Shown: in pieces, positions 26,290 through 35,251 of the stretch | How positions within the stretch are numbered: position 1 is the first letter of the stretch | How the letters are laid out: every line of letters starts with the position of its first letter | Source: Spirosoma panaciterrae DSM 21099 | Lineage (GTDB): Bacteria; Bacteroidota; Bacteroidia; Cytophagales; Spirosomataceae | Assembly: GCF_000374025.1 (NCBI RefSeq) | Contig: NZ_KB893178.1 | Coordinates: 62,001-126,000, forward strand | Direction of reading: 5' to 3' | DNA: 64,000 bases | Made by a program: the position numbers and the translations under genes | Notes under the pieces: generated by a model | Databases searched by the model: none | What the model was told of the DNA's origin: nothing | The model's input: the letters and a program-made list of their open reading frames with translations, nothing else

Positions 26290-29200
26290 ATGAAACGAAT
26301 TGTTTTATTCCTGACTGCTGGCTCACTCATGCTGGCAGGCTGTAATGCGTTTAAATCAGAAAAGAAGTTATTTCAATCCCTCGACTCTACGCAAACGGGC
26401 GTTGGCTTCGTCAATCACCTCGTTCCGAACGAGAAACTGAATGTCCTGGATTATCTGTATTTCTACAATGGTGGAGGGGTATCGGCAGGTGACATAAACA
26501 ACGATGGGCTCACGGACTTATACTTCGTCTCTAACCAGGGTAAGAATAAGTTGTACCTGAATAAGGGTAATTTAAAATTCGAGGATATTACCGAAAAAGC
26601 GGGTGTAGAAGGCTTTTCGGACTGGCAGACTGGCTCGACAATGGCCGATGTGAACGGCGACGGATTTCTGGATATTTACGTTTGCGCTGTCGGTAATTTC
26701 CGTGGGTTAGAAGGGGCCAATGAACTGTACATCAACAACGGTGATGGCACGTTTACGGAGAAGGCAGCCGATTATGGGCTTGATTTTACTGGTTTTTCGA
26801 CTCAGGCAGCCTTTTTCGACTACGATCACGATGGTGATCTGGACTGCTATCTGCTCAATCATGCGGTGCATACCTCCCGAAGTTATGACCGCGTGTCGGC
26901 GCGTAATCTCCGTCATAACGAGTCGGGCGACTATCTGTACCGAAATATGAGCGTAGAGCAAGGCGCAAAGGACCTGGGGTCTGGAGCGACGGGTAAGCCA
27001 ACCTCCAAGGCCCAACGCTTTGTCAACGTCAGCGAGCAGGCAGGAATTTATGGTGCAGCAATGGGCTATGGATTAGGTATTTCGGTGGCCGATGTCAATA
27101 ACGATGGATGGGAGGACCTGTATGTATCCAACGATTTCCACGAAGACGATTATTACTACATCAACAATCAGAACGGCACGTTTACCGAAAGTGTAAAAAA
27201 GTCGTTTCAGCACGTCAGCCGATTTTCGATGGGGAATGATATTGGTGATGTCAATAATGATGGTTTTGCCGATGTGGTGACACTCGACATGTATCCCGAA
27301 GATGAAACCGTAGAGAAGTCGTCTTTAGGCGAAGACCCAATTGATATTTACCTCTATAAGCTGGCCTACGGCTACATGAACCAATACAGTCGAAACTGTC
27401 TGCAATTCAACCTGTCGGGCAAAAAGTTTATGGAAGTAGGCGCTATGGCTGGTGTAGCCGCTACCGACTGGAGTTGGTCTCCTCTGTTGGCCGATTACGA
27501 TAACGATGGCATCAAAGACCTGTTTATCAGCAATGGTATTGTGCATCGACCCAATAACCTTGATTACGTAAAATTTGCCGCCGACGATTCACTGCGGTAT
27601 GCCATGGAAACCTCGCGTTCGCTGGACGAACGGGCCATTAAGCTGATGCCGGAGGGTAAAGTGCATAATTACCTCTACCGTGGAACGTCGTCGCTGCGGT
27701 TCGATGATAAATCGAAAGACTGGGGATTCGAAACGCCAACCTATTCGAATGGAGCCGCCTATGCCGATCTGGACAACGATGGTGACCTGGACCTGATTAC
27801 CAATAACATCGACGATCCGGCAGGCATTTACCGCAATGATGCCAACTCGATCTTTCCCGATAATAAGCACCTGACGATTAAGCTAAAGGGGAATTCGCCC
27901 AATACATTCGGGGTTGGTGGCAAGGTAATTCTGAAATATGGCGGCCGATCGCACGGGGATACAATTCAGATGCAGCAACTGATGCCAACGCGTGGCTTCG
28001 AATCGTCTGTAGCACCTGAGCTGCTTTTTGGCGTAGGTCATCGGGAGGTAGTCGACTCGTTGATTGTGATCTGGCCAAACCAGCAGATGGAAGTACGAAC
28101 GAACGTAAAAACGAATCAGACGCTGACCCTCAACCAGTCGGATGCACGGCTCGACGGCACTCGGTATCGGTATACAATGCCAGCTATACAACCCCTCTTT
28201 GCCGATGTAACCATGGCCGACAGCATTCCCTATCGGCATAATGAAAACAAGGAGTATTTCGATTACGTCCGGGAGCCACTGATTCCGTTTCAAGTATCGA
28301 CTGAAGGGCCTCATCTGGCGGTTGGCGATGTCAATGGCGATGGTCTGGACGACATCTATGCCGGAGGGGCTAAATGGCAGTCGGGAAGCTTATTGATTCA
28401 GCAGGCTAATGGCCGATTTGCTCCAATGGCACAGCCTGATTTTGTCAAAGACTCAACCTACGAGGATGTGGACGCAGCTTTCTTTGATGTCGATGGCGAT
28501 AAAGATCTGGACCTCTATGTCGTGTCGGGCGGCAATGAGTTTTACGACAAAATGCCGGAGCAGTTCGACCGCCTGTATCTGAATGATGGCCAGGGCCACT
28601 TCAGCCGATCGGTCAATGCCTTGCCACCTATGTATGATAATAAGAGCTGCGTTCGGCCCTACGATATCGACAAGGATGGCGATCTGGATCTGTTTGTTGG
28701 CGGGCGAGTGGTAGGCTTCGGGTATGGCAAATTGCCAAACTCCTACCTGCTCCTAAACGACGGTAAAGGCCACTTTACCGATCAGACCGACAAGCTGTCG
28801 AATGGGCTCCGTAAGGCGGGGATGGTAACCGATGCTGTATGGGCCGATTACGATGGCGATAAGGATGCTGATCTGATACTGGCTGGCGACTGGATGCCTG
28901 TCCGCATTTTTGCCAATACCAACGGCAAGTTTGATGAAGTCAAATCCATTATGGCTGACGAAACACCGTTAAATGGTTTCTACCAGCGTATTGTGGCGGC
29001 AGATTTCGATAAAGATGGCGATATCGACCTCATGGCGGGCAACCTGGGCACGAATACGAAATTCCGCAAAACCCCCGACTCCCAATTGCGTATGTGGGTA
29101 AAAGATGTGGATAACAACCAGACTACCGAGCAGATCATTGCCTACAACCGGGGTAACGAATGGTATCCCCTGGCGTTTAAGGACGAGTTGGGTAAGCAGA

Positions 29201-29688
29201 TGCCCAGCATCATTAACAAACGCTTTACCGACTATGTATCTTTTGCCGGAAAGCCGCTGAATGAAGTGATTAAAGACAATGAGTTGAAGGGAGCCGATGA
29301 GTTTACGGTCAATCAGTTCGCTTCAATTTATCTGGAGAATCAGGGAGGTCGATTCGTGGTCCATGAACTGCCGATGATGGCGCAGGTATCGAAGCTGTTT
29401 GCTTTTCAAATAATTGATTTTGATCAGGATGGTGATCTGGACGTGTTGGGTGGAGGCAACTTCTACGGCGTCAGCACGTACCAGGGGCGTTACGACGCCA
29501 GCTATGGACTTGTGTTGCGAAATGATGGCAAAGGCAATTTTACGGCCCTATCGCCCGTTGATAGCGGTTTTCTGCTGAATGGGGAGATTCGCGATATTCG
29601 TTCGATCCGAACCCCGCAGGGATCGCTCATTGCCGTTGCCCGGAATGGTAACGGAATCCAGCTTTTCAAATCGCTGTTGGTAAAATGA
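26290..29688 (+). CDS. FG-GAP/VCBS-repeat lipoprotein with ASPIC/UnbV domain (CRTAC1-like), copy 2
   Basis: Paralogue of the preceding gene (1132 aa). Leader MKRIVLFLTAGSLMLAGC has a clear lipobox with Cys18. The same layout follows: FG-GAP repeats with ADVNGDGFLDIYV, FDYDHDGDLDCYLL and ADLDNDGDLDLIT, then an ASPIC/UnbV domain at about residues 526-612 (LKYGGRSHGDTIQMQQLMPT, GFESSVAPELLFGVG), then a second propeller (GDVNGDGLDDIYAGG, YDIDKDGDLDLFVGG). The two copies share order and many motifs but are clearly diverged, suggesting an old duplication. Probably on the cell surface beside the SusCD complex. Its function is not known. Confidence 0.9.
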   Translation: MKRIVLFLTAGSLMLAGCNAFKSEKKLFQSLDSTQTGVGFVNHLVPNEKLNVLDYLYFYNGGGVSAGDINNDGLTDLYFVSNQGKNKLYLNKGNLKFEDITEKAGVEGFSDWQTGSTMADVNGDGFLDIYVCAVGNFRGLEGANELYINNGDGTFTEKAADYGLDFTGFSTQAAFFDYDHDGDLDCYLLNHAVHTSRSYDRVSARNLRHNESGDYLYRNMSVEQGAKDLGSGATGKPTSKAQRFVNVSEQAGIYGAAMGYGLGISVADVNNDGWEDLYVSNDFHEDDYYYINNQNGTFTESVKKSFQHVSRFSMGNDIGDVNNDGFADVVTLDMYPEDETVEKSSLGEDPIDIYLYKLAYGYMNQYSRNCLQFNLSGKKFMEVGAMAGVAATDWSWSPLLADYDNDGIKDLFISNGIVHRPNNLDYVKFAADDSLRYAMETSRSLDERAIKLMPEGKVHNYLYRGTSSLRFDDKSKDWGFETPTYSNGAAYADLDNDGDLDLITNNIDDPAGIYRNDANSIFPDNKHLTIKLKGNSPNTFGVGGKVILKYGGRSHGDTIQMQQLMPTRGFESSVAPELLFGVGHREVVDSLIVIWPNQQMEVRTNVKTNQTLTLNQSDARLDGTRYRYTMPAIQPLFADVTMADSIPYRHNENKEYFDYVREPLIPFQVSTEGPHLAVGDVNGDGLDDIYAGGAKWQSGSLLIQQANGRFAPMAQPDFVKDSTYEDVDAAFFDVDGDKDLDLYVVSGGNEFYDKMPEQFDRLYLNDGQGHFSRSVNALPPMYDNKSCVRPYDIDKDGDLDLFVGGRVVGFGYGKLPNSYLLLNDGKGHFTDQTDKLSNGLRKAGMVTDAVWADYDGDKDADLILAGDWMPVRIFANTNGKFDEVKSIMADETPLNGFYQRIVAADFDKDGDIDLMAGNLGTNTKFRKTPDSQLRMWVKDVDNNQTTEQIIAYNRGNEWYPLAFKDELGKQMPSIINKRFTDYVSFAGKPLNEVIKDNELKGADEFTVNQFASIYLENQGGRFVVHELPMMAQVSKLFAFQIIDFDQDGDLDVLGGGNFYGVSTYQGRYDASYGLVLRNDGKGNFTALSPVDSGFLLNGEIRDIRSIRTPQGSLIAVARNGNGIQLFKSLLVK

Positions 29689-29701
29689 GATGCATCAGGT
29701 A

Positions 29702-29734
29702 TTGTATTTTACCGCTTGTTTTCTGTTAATTTTG
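29702..29734 (+). promoter_or_regulatory. Putative promoter of the haloperoxidase-like gene
   Basis: TTG at 29702-29704 and TAATTTTG at 29727-29734, a full match to TAnnTTTG, are separated by 22 bp, within the range of Bacteroidota promoters. The ATG follows 56 bp downstream. No terminator separates it from the upstream gene, so it may be an internal promoter. Confidence 0.45.
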
Positions 29735-29790
29735 TAGATAAGCCTTTGCTGGAAATCTCGATTTTGCTTTTTTAACTTGTTATTTATCCT

Positions 29791-31146
29791 ATGAAATTTT
29801 TGCTGAACGTTAGCTGTCTACTGGTGTGTTTGCTGGGCGGATTGGCTGGTTGTCAGAAAGCTGCTTCGCCAGCCGAATACAATGCTAAAGCGTCGAATGT
29901 GGCGTATTACAATTCGGCCTTGAACAAACTGACCGAAGTAGTCATTCATGATATTTTTTCGCCCCCGGTAGCCAGCCGAATTTATTCGTATGCCAACCTG
30001 GCGGGCTATGAAGCCCTGGTTCCGTTCGATCCGCACTACGAATCGCTGGGTGGGCAGCTAAAACGATTTCAGTCTCCGCCCAAGCCAGAAGCCGGTAAAG
30101 AATATTGCTTCCCACTGGCTAGTACACGCGCTTTTCTGACCGTAGCGAGAGCGTTGACGTTTTCGGTGGATTTTTATGACAAATTTGAAAAGGACTTTTA
30201 CGAGCAGTACAAAAAAGATGGTGTGCCGGATGAAGTCTATGATCGGTCGATGGCATATGGTGAGGCTGTAGCCAAGCATGTGCTGGATTATGCGGCTAAA
30301 GATAGCTACAAGCAAACGCGGGGCTTCAAACATACCGTAACCAACGAAGAAGGGAGCTGGGTACCAACCCCGCCCGCTTACATGGATGCAGCCGAGCCTC
30401 AATGGAACAAACTCCGCTGCTGGGCCATGGACACCTGTAGCCAGTTTATGCCTCCACGTCCGTTTCCCTATAACTTAACGAAAGGAAGCCCCTACGAAAA
30501 AGAGCTTGATGAGGTCTACCAGACCGGCAAAAACCTGGACAAAGAGAAGCAGGATATAGCTTACTTCTGGGACGATAATGCCTTTGTTATGAACGTAGCG
30601 GGCCATGTGATGTTTGCCAGTAAAAAAATGACACCGGGCGGTCACTGGCTGGCCATTGCCCAGACAGTGGCAAAGCAAAAAAAGCTGAACATGATGCAAA
30701 CGGTTGAAGCGTATACACTGACGTCTTTTGCCGTAAGCGACGGTTTCATTTCGTGCTGGGATGAAAAATACCGCAGTAAAACCGTTCGGCCCGAAACGGT
30801 TATCAATAAATACATTGATCCTAAATGGACGCCTTTTCTGCAAACTCCTCCATTTCCTGAATATCCGAGTGGGCATAGCGTTATTTCGACGGCAGCCGCT
30901 ACGGTTCTGACCAGCCTGATGGGCGATCATATTGCGTTTACCGACTCAACGGAGTATCAATATGGGCATGGCGTTCGGTCGTTTACCTCGATCCGGCAGG
31001 CAGCCGACGAAGCATCCATCAGTCGTATGTATGGGGGAATCCACTACCGTTCGGCCCTGGTAAATGGACAGACGGAAGGTGAAAGCGTAGGAAAGTGGGT
31101 TATCGAAAAAATTCATACCCGTAAGTCGGCTGTAGCCAGCCGATAA
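29791..31146 (+). CDS. Vanadium-dependent haloperoxidase-like lipoprotein (PAP2 superfamily)
   Basis: A 451-aa lipoprotein (lipobox LAGC, Cys21) of the PAP2/vanadium haloperoxidase superfamily. The three phosphate/vanadate-binding motifs are present: K326-x6-R333-P334 (KYRSKTVRP), P359-S-G-H362 (PEYPSGHSVIS) and S411-R412-x5-H418 (SRMYGGIHYR). His418 would be the vanadate or phosphate ligand. The Asp that often follows at H+4 in acid phosphatases is Ala here. It may act as a haloperoxidase or an acid phosphatase; sequence alone cannot decide. It follows the two CRTAC1-like lipoproteins on the same strand, 102 bp away, and a strong terminator comes next. Confidence 0.88.
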   Translation: MKFLLNVSCLLVCLLGGLAGCQKAASPAEYNAKASNVAYYNSALNKLTEVVIHDIFSPPVASRIYSYANLAGYEALVPFDPHYESLGGQLKRFQSPPKPEAGKEYCFPLASTRAFLTVARALTFSVDFYDKFEKDFYEQYKKDGVPDEVYDRSMAYGEAVAKHVLDYAAKDSYKQTRGFKHTVTNEEGSWVPTPPAYMDAAEPQWNKLRCWAMDTCSQFMPPRPFPYNLTKGSPYEKELDEVYQTGKNLDKEKQDIAYFWDDNAFVMNVAGHVMFASKKMTPGGHWLAIAQTVAKQKKLNMMQTVEAYTLTSFAVSDGFISCWDEKYRSKTVRPETVINKYIDPKWTPFLQTPPFPEYPSGHSVISTAAATVLTSLMGDHIAFTDSTEYQYGHGVRSFTSIRQAADEASISRMYGGIHYRSALVNGQTEGESVGKWVIEKIHTRKSAVASR

Positions 31147-31180
31147 CGATTAGATAGCCGCTAATGGTTAAAAGTCTGTT

Positions 31181-31215
31181 AAAAAATCCCCGCTTTTCAG
31201 AAGCGGGGATTTTTT
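31181..31215 (+). terminator. Rho-independent terminator after the haloperoxidase-like gene
   Basis: AAAAAATCCCCGCTT (31181-31195) and its exact complement (31201-31215) are followed by more T. The hairpin lies inside an in-frame upstream extension of the next ORF, supporting the downstream ATG at 31263 as that gene's start. Confidence 0.92.
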
Positions 31216-31262
31216 TTGGAAATTGGCGGCATGTAACCGTATATCTAATCTTTTCGATTCAC

Positions 31263-31928
31263 ATGCTACGAGTTTTACTACTTACTGTTACCGCCTGGTA
31301 TGTGGGGGGAAAGGCATTGGCGCAAACCGCAAATGCTGACACGACCCGAAAACAACCTACGCCCCTACAGACCTATCATTCACTGAGTCGGTCGTCGGAA
31401 GATTCGACCCGATCAATTTTCAATTTTAAAGCGGCCCCGATCTATGTCCGTACCACTCCTTTTTCAATTTACACCGGAGCCGGTAGTCCGCGCGACCGAA
31501 TTGCGCAAAATATCGAAATCGGGAAGTCGTTCAATGTGATCGATCTGGGTATTTCCTTCGGAAGAAACTCGCTTCGTCCCGATACGACTTTGTTTCTGGA
31601 GGGCCGCGTTACGATGGATGTAGCGAACTATGGCATTTTTGCCAACGAAATGACCATAGGGGCAGGCCGGGTTTTCGATAAGCAAGGAAGCCTGATGCTG
31701 GAATTGACGTATAGTATCATTGCCCAGGTGGCCCCCAAACTAGGGATTGGACTTACAACCGGGTATTATGACTTCAGTAGTGAGCAGACCGATAGTTCGA
31801 AAACATTCTATGGCATCTATCTCCGATTCGGCTTGTTGCGTACCGACTCAGGGGGATTGCTGGGTGGTATTATGCGGGGGCGGAGTCGTCCGGTACGGGT
31901 AGGACGTCCACACAGACATGGCCGATAA
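31263..31928 (+). CDS. Small secreted protein, unknown function
   Basis: A 221-aa protein with a signal peptide (MLRVLLLTVTAWYVGGKALA, cleavage near ALA-Q). The mature part starts with a Thr/Ser/Asp-rich linker, then alternating beta-like segments: SIYTGAGSPRDRIAQNIEIG, FNVIDLGISFGRNSL, LFLEGRVTMDVANYGIF, SLMLELTYSIIAQVA and TFYGIYLRFGLL. This suggests a small outer-membrane or periplasmic beta-barrel-like protein. The tail is Arg/Gly-rich (GRSRPVRVGRPHRHGR). I do not recognise a named family. The longer ORF from 31164 is rejected because a terminator lies in it. Confidence 0.75.
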   Translation: MLRVLLLTVTAWYVGGKALAQTANADTTRKQPTPLQTYHSLSRSSEDSTRSIFNFKAAPIYVRTTPFSIYTGAGSPRDRIAQNIEIGKSFNVIDLGISFGRNSLRPDTTLFLEGRVTMDVANYGIFANEMTIGAGRVFDKQGSLMLELTYSIIAQVAPKLGIGLTTGYYDFSSEQTDSSKTFYGIYLRFGLLRTDSGGLLGGIMRGRSRPVRVGRPHRHGR

Positions 31929-31948
31929 AAATTGGTGAAGGCTTATTT

Positions 31949-31956
31949 TAGCTTTG
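31949..31956 (+). promoter_or_regulatory. Putative -7 box for the GH65 gene
   Basis: TAGCTTTG matches TAnnTTTG exactly, 44 bp before the ATG. A TTG at 31932-31934 is the nearest -33 candidate but the 14-bp spacing is short. Confidence 0.4.
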
Positions 31957-32000
31957 TAAATAGTATTATTTTTAGTCCTTATTTCACCTATGATAGACTT

Positions 32001-34046
32001 ATGACGAAAAAACAAGTACTGCTTAGCTTTTGGCTGGCATCAGGGGGCTTATTGCCTATAGCCAGCGCACAATCCGATAATGCCGCCTGGCAACTTGTTG
32101 GCCAAAACATCAACCCCGCCAATTATTACGGAATAACGGTAGGTAATGGTATGATTGGCTTAGTGTCTTCGCCCGAGCCAATGAAAGTCAAGGATGTGGT
32201 GCTCAACGGAGCCTTCGATACATATGGACGCGGGCGCGTGTCAAACATTCTGAAAGTATTCAACTTCGCCAACATGAACCTGGATGTTGACGGGCAGCGC
32301 CTTACGCCCAAAGAGATTGCCAACTATCGGCAAACGCTCGATATGCAGAAAGCGGCTTTGACCACGACGTTCGATTATAAAGATAAAGTCAGCGTCCGGC
32401 AAACCATGATGGCCTTGCGGCACCTGCCTTTTTCGGAATTGACAATGATTGAGATAACCGCAAAAAAGGATTGTGAGATTATCCCGATGAGCGTAATCGA
32501 AACCCCCGAAAACCTGAAAGAAGTTAAAAATTTCTATTCGGAAATTGATCGGTCGCACGTTACAATCCGCCTACTAACCTCCGTGGCCAAAAGCCCGACG
32601 GGGCGGCATACCGTAGCGGCTTCTACCAGTTTCATCTTTGAAGAACCTCATGGACAGGAACCTGACGTAATTCATGAAGACTGGGATTATAACATGCATC
32701 TGGCCAAATTCAAGAAACGACTCAAAGCAGGCGAAACCTATAAATTCAGTGTAGTGGGCTCGGTGTCCTCAACGGCCCATACCGCCGACCCGCACAACGA
32801 AGCCGAACGATTGACCCTTTTTGCCGCCCTCGAACGCACCGAGCGGCTGCTAATGCGCCATAATGCCGAATGGGTAAAGCTATGGCAAAGTGACATCGTT
32901 ATTGAGGGCGATCCAGATGCGCAGCGGGCCGTTCGGTCGGCATTGTATCATTTGTATTCGTTTGTTCGTGAGGGAACCGGGTATAGTCTGTCGCCAATGG
33001 GCCTTTCCGGGCTAGGGTACAATGGGCACGTTTTCTGGGATACCGAACTCTGGATGTACCCCGCTATACTGGCCTTAAAACCCGAAATTGCCCGGTCAAT
33101 CCTGGAATACCGATTCGAGCGGATACCCATGGCCAAACAGAACGCATTCAGCCATGGCTATGCCGGGGTCATGTTTCCGTGGGAATCGGATGCGGATGGG
33201 CAGGAAGCAACCCCCGTCTGGGCATTAACCGGGCCTTTTCAGCATCATATTACGGGCTGTGTCGGTTGGGCCTTCTGGAAATACTATCAGGTTACGAAAG
33301 ATAAGGAGTGGCTTCGAACGCGCGGCTACCCCATGCTCAAAGAAGTAGCCGATTTCTGGGCGAGTCGGGTAGAGCGGGAAGGTCCGGGAAAGTACCACAT
33401 CAATAATGTGATCGGCGCCAACGAATGGCAGGAAAATATCGACGATAATGCCTTTACCAATGGGATGGCCCGCACCTCGCTACAGTTTGCGATGCAGGCG
33501 GCACAAGACCTGGGTATAACGCCTAACCCCGACTGGAAGCAGGTAGCCGACAATATTCCTATCTTGAAATTTCCGGATGGCACCACGAAGGAAAATCGGA
33601 CCTACGACGGGGTCATGATCAAACAGGCCGACGTGAATTTGCTGGCCTATCCACTTACGATCATAAAAGACGAATCGGCTATTCGAAAAGATTTGTCGTA
33701 TTACGAACCTCGGTATTCACCTGAAGGACCGGCTATGGGTTGGTCAGTTCTGTCGACTTTGTATGCCCGTTTGGGCGAACCGGACAAAGCATACGACTGG
33801 TTTGTGAAAAGTTATAAACCCAACGAAGTGCCCCCCTTTGGTGTCTTGTCGGAAACGGCCGGCGGAACGAACCCCTATTTTGCAACTGGAGCGGGCGGGA
33901 TGTTGCAGGCAGTACTCAACGGCTTTGGGGGGCTGGATATAACCGATGCCGGAATTGTACAACTCAAAACAAAACTTCCAAAAAAATGGAAGTCGTTGAT
34001 TATTAGAGGGGTGGGGCCGCAAATGAAAACGGTTCAGGTCAACTAA
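32001..34046 (+). CDS. Secreted glycoside hydrolase family 65-like enzyme
   Basis: A 681-aa exported enzyme (MTKKQVLLSFWLASGG leader, cleavage near ASA-Q) with GH65 architecture. The N-terminal beta-sandwich includes NYYGITVGNGMIGLVSSPEP. The (alpha/alpha)6 barrel carries GHVFWDTELWMYPAILAL, NAFSHGYAGVMFPWESDADG and IGANEWQENIDDNAFTN, where the Glu of NEW corresponds to the general acid of GH65 phosphorylases and hydrolases. Relatives include alpha,alpha-trehalase/ATH1, kojibiose enzymes and the collagen glucosylgalactosyl-hydroxylysine glucosidase (PGGHG). Hydrolysis of an alpha-glucoside is likely; phosphorolysis is less likely for an exported enzyme. It lies downstream of the SusCD/CRTAC1 region on the same strand. 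Confidence 0.88.
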   Translation: MTKKQVLLSFWLASGGLLPIASAQSDNAAWQLVGQNINPANYYGITVGNGMIGLVSSPEPMKVKDVVLNGAFDTYGRGRVSNILKVFNFANMNLDVDGQRLTPKEIANYRQTLDMQKAALTTTFDYKDKVSVRQTMMALRHLPFSELTMIEITAKKDCEIIPMSVIETPENLKEVKNFYSEIDRSHVTIRLLTSVAKSPTGRHTVAASTSFIFEEPHGQEPDVIHEDWDYNMHLAKFKKRLKAGETYKFSVVGSVSSTAHTADPHNEAERLTLFAALERTERLLMRHNAEWVKLWQSDIVIEGDPDAQRAVRSALYHLYSFVREGTGYSLSPMGLSGLGYNGHVFWDTELWMYPAILALKPEIARSILEYRFERIPMAKQNAFSHGYAGVMFPWESDADGQEATPVWALTGPFQHHITGCVGWAFWKYYQVTKDKEWLRTRGYPMLKEVADFWASRVEREGPGKYHINNVIGANEWQENIDDNAFTNGMARTSLQFAMQAAQDLGITPNPDWKQVADNIPILKFPDGTTKENRTYDGVMIKQADVNLLAYPLTIIKDESAIRKDLSYYEPRYSPEGPAMGWSVLSTLYARLGEPDKAYDWFVKSYKPNEVPPFGVLSETAGGTNPYFATGAGGMLQAVLNGFGGLDITDAGIVQLKTKLPKKWKSLIIRGVGPQMKTVQVN

Positions 34047-34059
34047 TGGAAAAGCAGAA

Positions 34060-34105
34060 GCCGTTTATAGTTGGATGTAATCGGTTAGATCCAGCTATAA
34101 ACGGC
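34060..34105. terminator. Bidirectional terminator between GH65 and tetR
   Basis: A 17-bp arm at 34060-34076 pairs with 34089-34105 with one mismatch. It lies between two convergent genes, 14 bp after the GH65 stop and 8 bp from the tetR stop, with A- and T-rich flanks. Confidence 0.85.
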
Positions 34106-34112
34106 ATTGCTT

Positions 34113-34805
34113 TTACCACTGTGCCATGGGCAAGTGGGACGATTGGAGTTCGAGTTGAACATCTTTTGAACCGATTGCCATTTTATTTAGAGCGATGTAG
34201 ATGGTTTTAACCGCATTTTCGATACGCTGCCATCCTTCTTCGCTCCGTAAATCGATACTAATCATGGTATGATCATTCTGTGCCATAATGGTCAGATAGT
34301 TCATTGCACCAAGAATAACAGCCGAAACCGCCTGGGTGTCTGCACCTTTTACAAAGGAGAGCTGACTGACCAGTCGGGTCATTTCTTCGTCTTGCGCCCG
34401 TGTCGTTGTCGAGGCAATTGAGTCGTTCTCAATCACGCTGGCTTTCAGAATTTCACGAGCAGCTTTGAAAGTACGAAAATAACGGTAGGTTTGAATTACT
34501 TGACGATACCAGATACGAGCCACGTCTGATTCATGCAATGGACGGATTTGGTCAAGTACGGCTGGTGTGAAGACCGGAAACAGTTTTCCCATCTTTACAT
34601 AATACTCAAGAAGGCCTTCCATACCCCCAAAATACCGGTAAATTAATACCTTACTGACGTTTGCTTTCTCGGCTACCCGGTTGACGCCAACGCCTTCTAA
34701 ACCGTACTCCGCGATAACATCCTCTAACGCTTCAACAATGCGCTGGGTTGTTTTGGCGCGGTTCCGTCTAATCTTTTCATCTTTCTCCATAGTATCAGTA
34801 TTCAT
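34113..34805 (-). CDS. TetR-family transcriptional regulator
   Basis: A 230-aa DNA-binding repressor. The N-terminal helix-turn-helix region reads TTQRIVEALEDVIAEYGLEG then VNRVAEKANVSKVLIYRYFG, the TetR signature; the C-terminal ligand domain is helical and not assignable. An in-frame ATG at 34790 is an alternative start. The gene is followed upstream by a 446-bp AT-rich region with repeated TAGTAAACTA-like sites that could be its own operators. The nearest gene on the same strand is a DoxX-like membrane protein, a possible target. Confidence 0.92.
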   Translation of the reverse strand: MNTDTMEKDEKIRRNRAKTTQRIVEALEDVIAEYGLEGVGVNRVAEKANVSKVLIYRYFGGMEGLLEYYVKMGKLFPVFTPAVLDQIRPLHESDVARIWYRQVIQTYRYFRTFKAAREILKASVIENDSIASTTTRAQDEEMTRLVSQLSFVKGADTQAVSAVILGAMNYLTIMAQNDHTMISIDLRSEEGWQRIENAVKTIYIALNKMAIGSKDVQLELQSSHLPMAQW

Positions 34806-35251
34806 CTGTAATTCACATACATGTCACCCCCTTTGACTAAAATCAACTGCGAAAGTCACTTTAGTAAACTAATATCTGTCGATTAATTAGTAAAATATTC
34901 AATCTTGCAGGCCAAAATGGTAAACTAATAAGGATTAAAGCCCATATTTATTTAATAATCGTGCTCAAATCCCTGGAGAAATGGAGCTAATTATTTAGGA
35001 TTTTTCCTTTCAGGCATCGTCCTTGTTTTCCTTTTTCTGCTCCATGTAATTTGCTCATTATTGTAGGATGTTTTCTTACTAGAAAATTCCTTCAAAAGGA
35101 AGTCATTTTCAAATATAACTAATTATTGATTAGTAAATTGTATTATATAGTAACAAATTAGAACAAAATGGGTATAAGGTCGAATGTTGGGTAAATTTGC
35201 TCACTATATAAGTTTGCGTCAAGTTAAAATCCTTTAAATGTACTTATCGCA
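34806..35251. other. 446-bp AT-rich gap upstream of tetR with repeated operator-like sites
   Basis: No gene was recognised here. The near-palindrome TTAGTAAACTAA lies at 34861-34872, with related sequences TTAATTAGTAAA (34884-34895), GGTAAACTAATAA (34919-34931) and GATTAGTAAATTG (35129-35141), on both strands. The first has arms TTAGT/ACTAA around AA. Repeated sites like these in front of a TetR gene suggest autoregulation. The remainder, with several long A/T runs, shows nothing more. Confidence 0.5.

Noticed and set aside
31164-31262. Longer N-terminus for the small secreted protein
   Set aside because: The extension contains a strong terminator hairpin and would move the signal peptide inside the protein.
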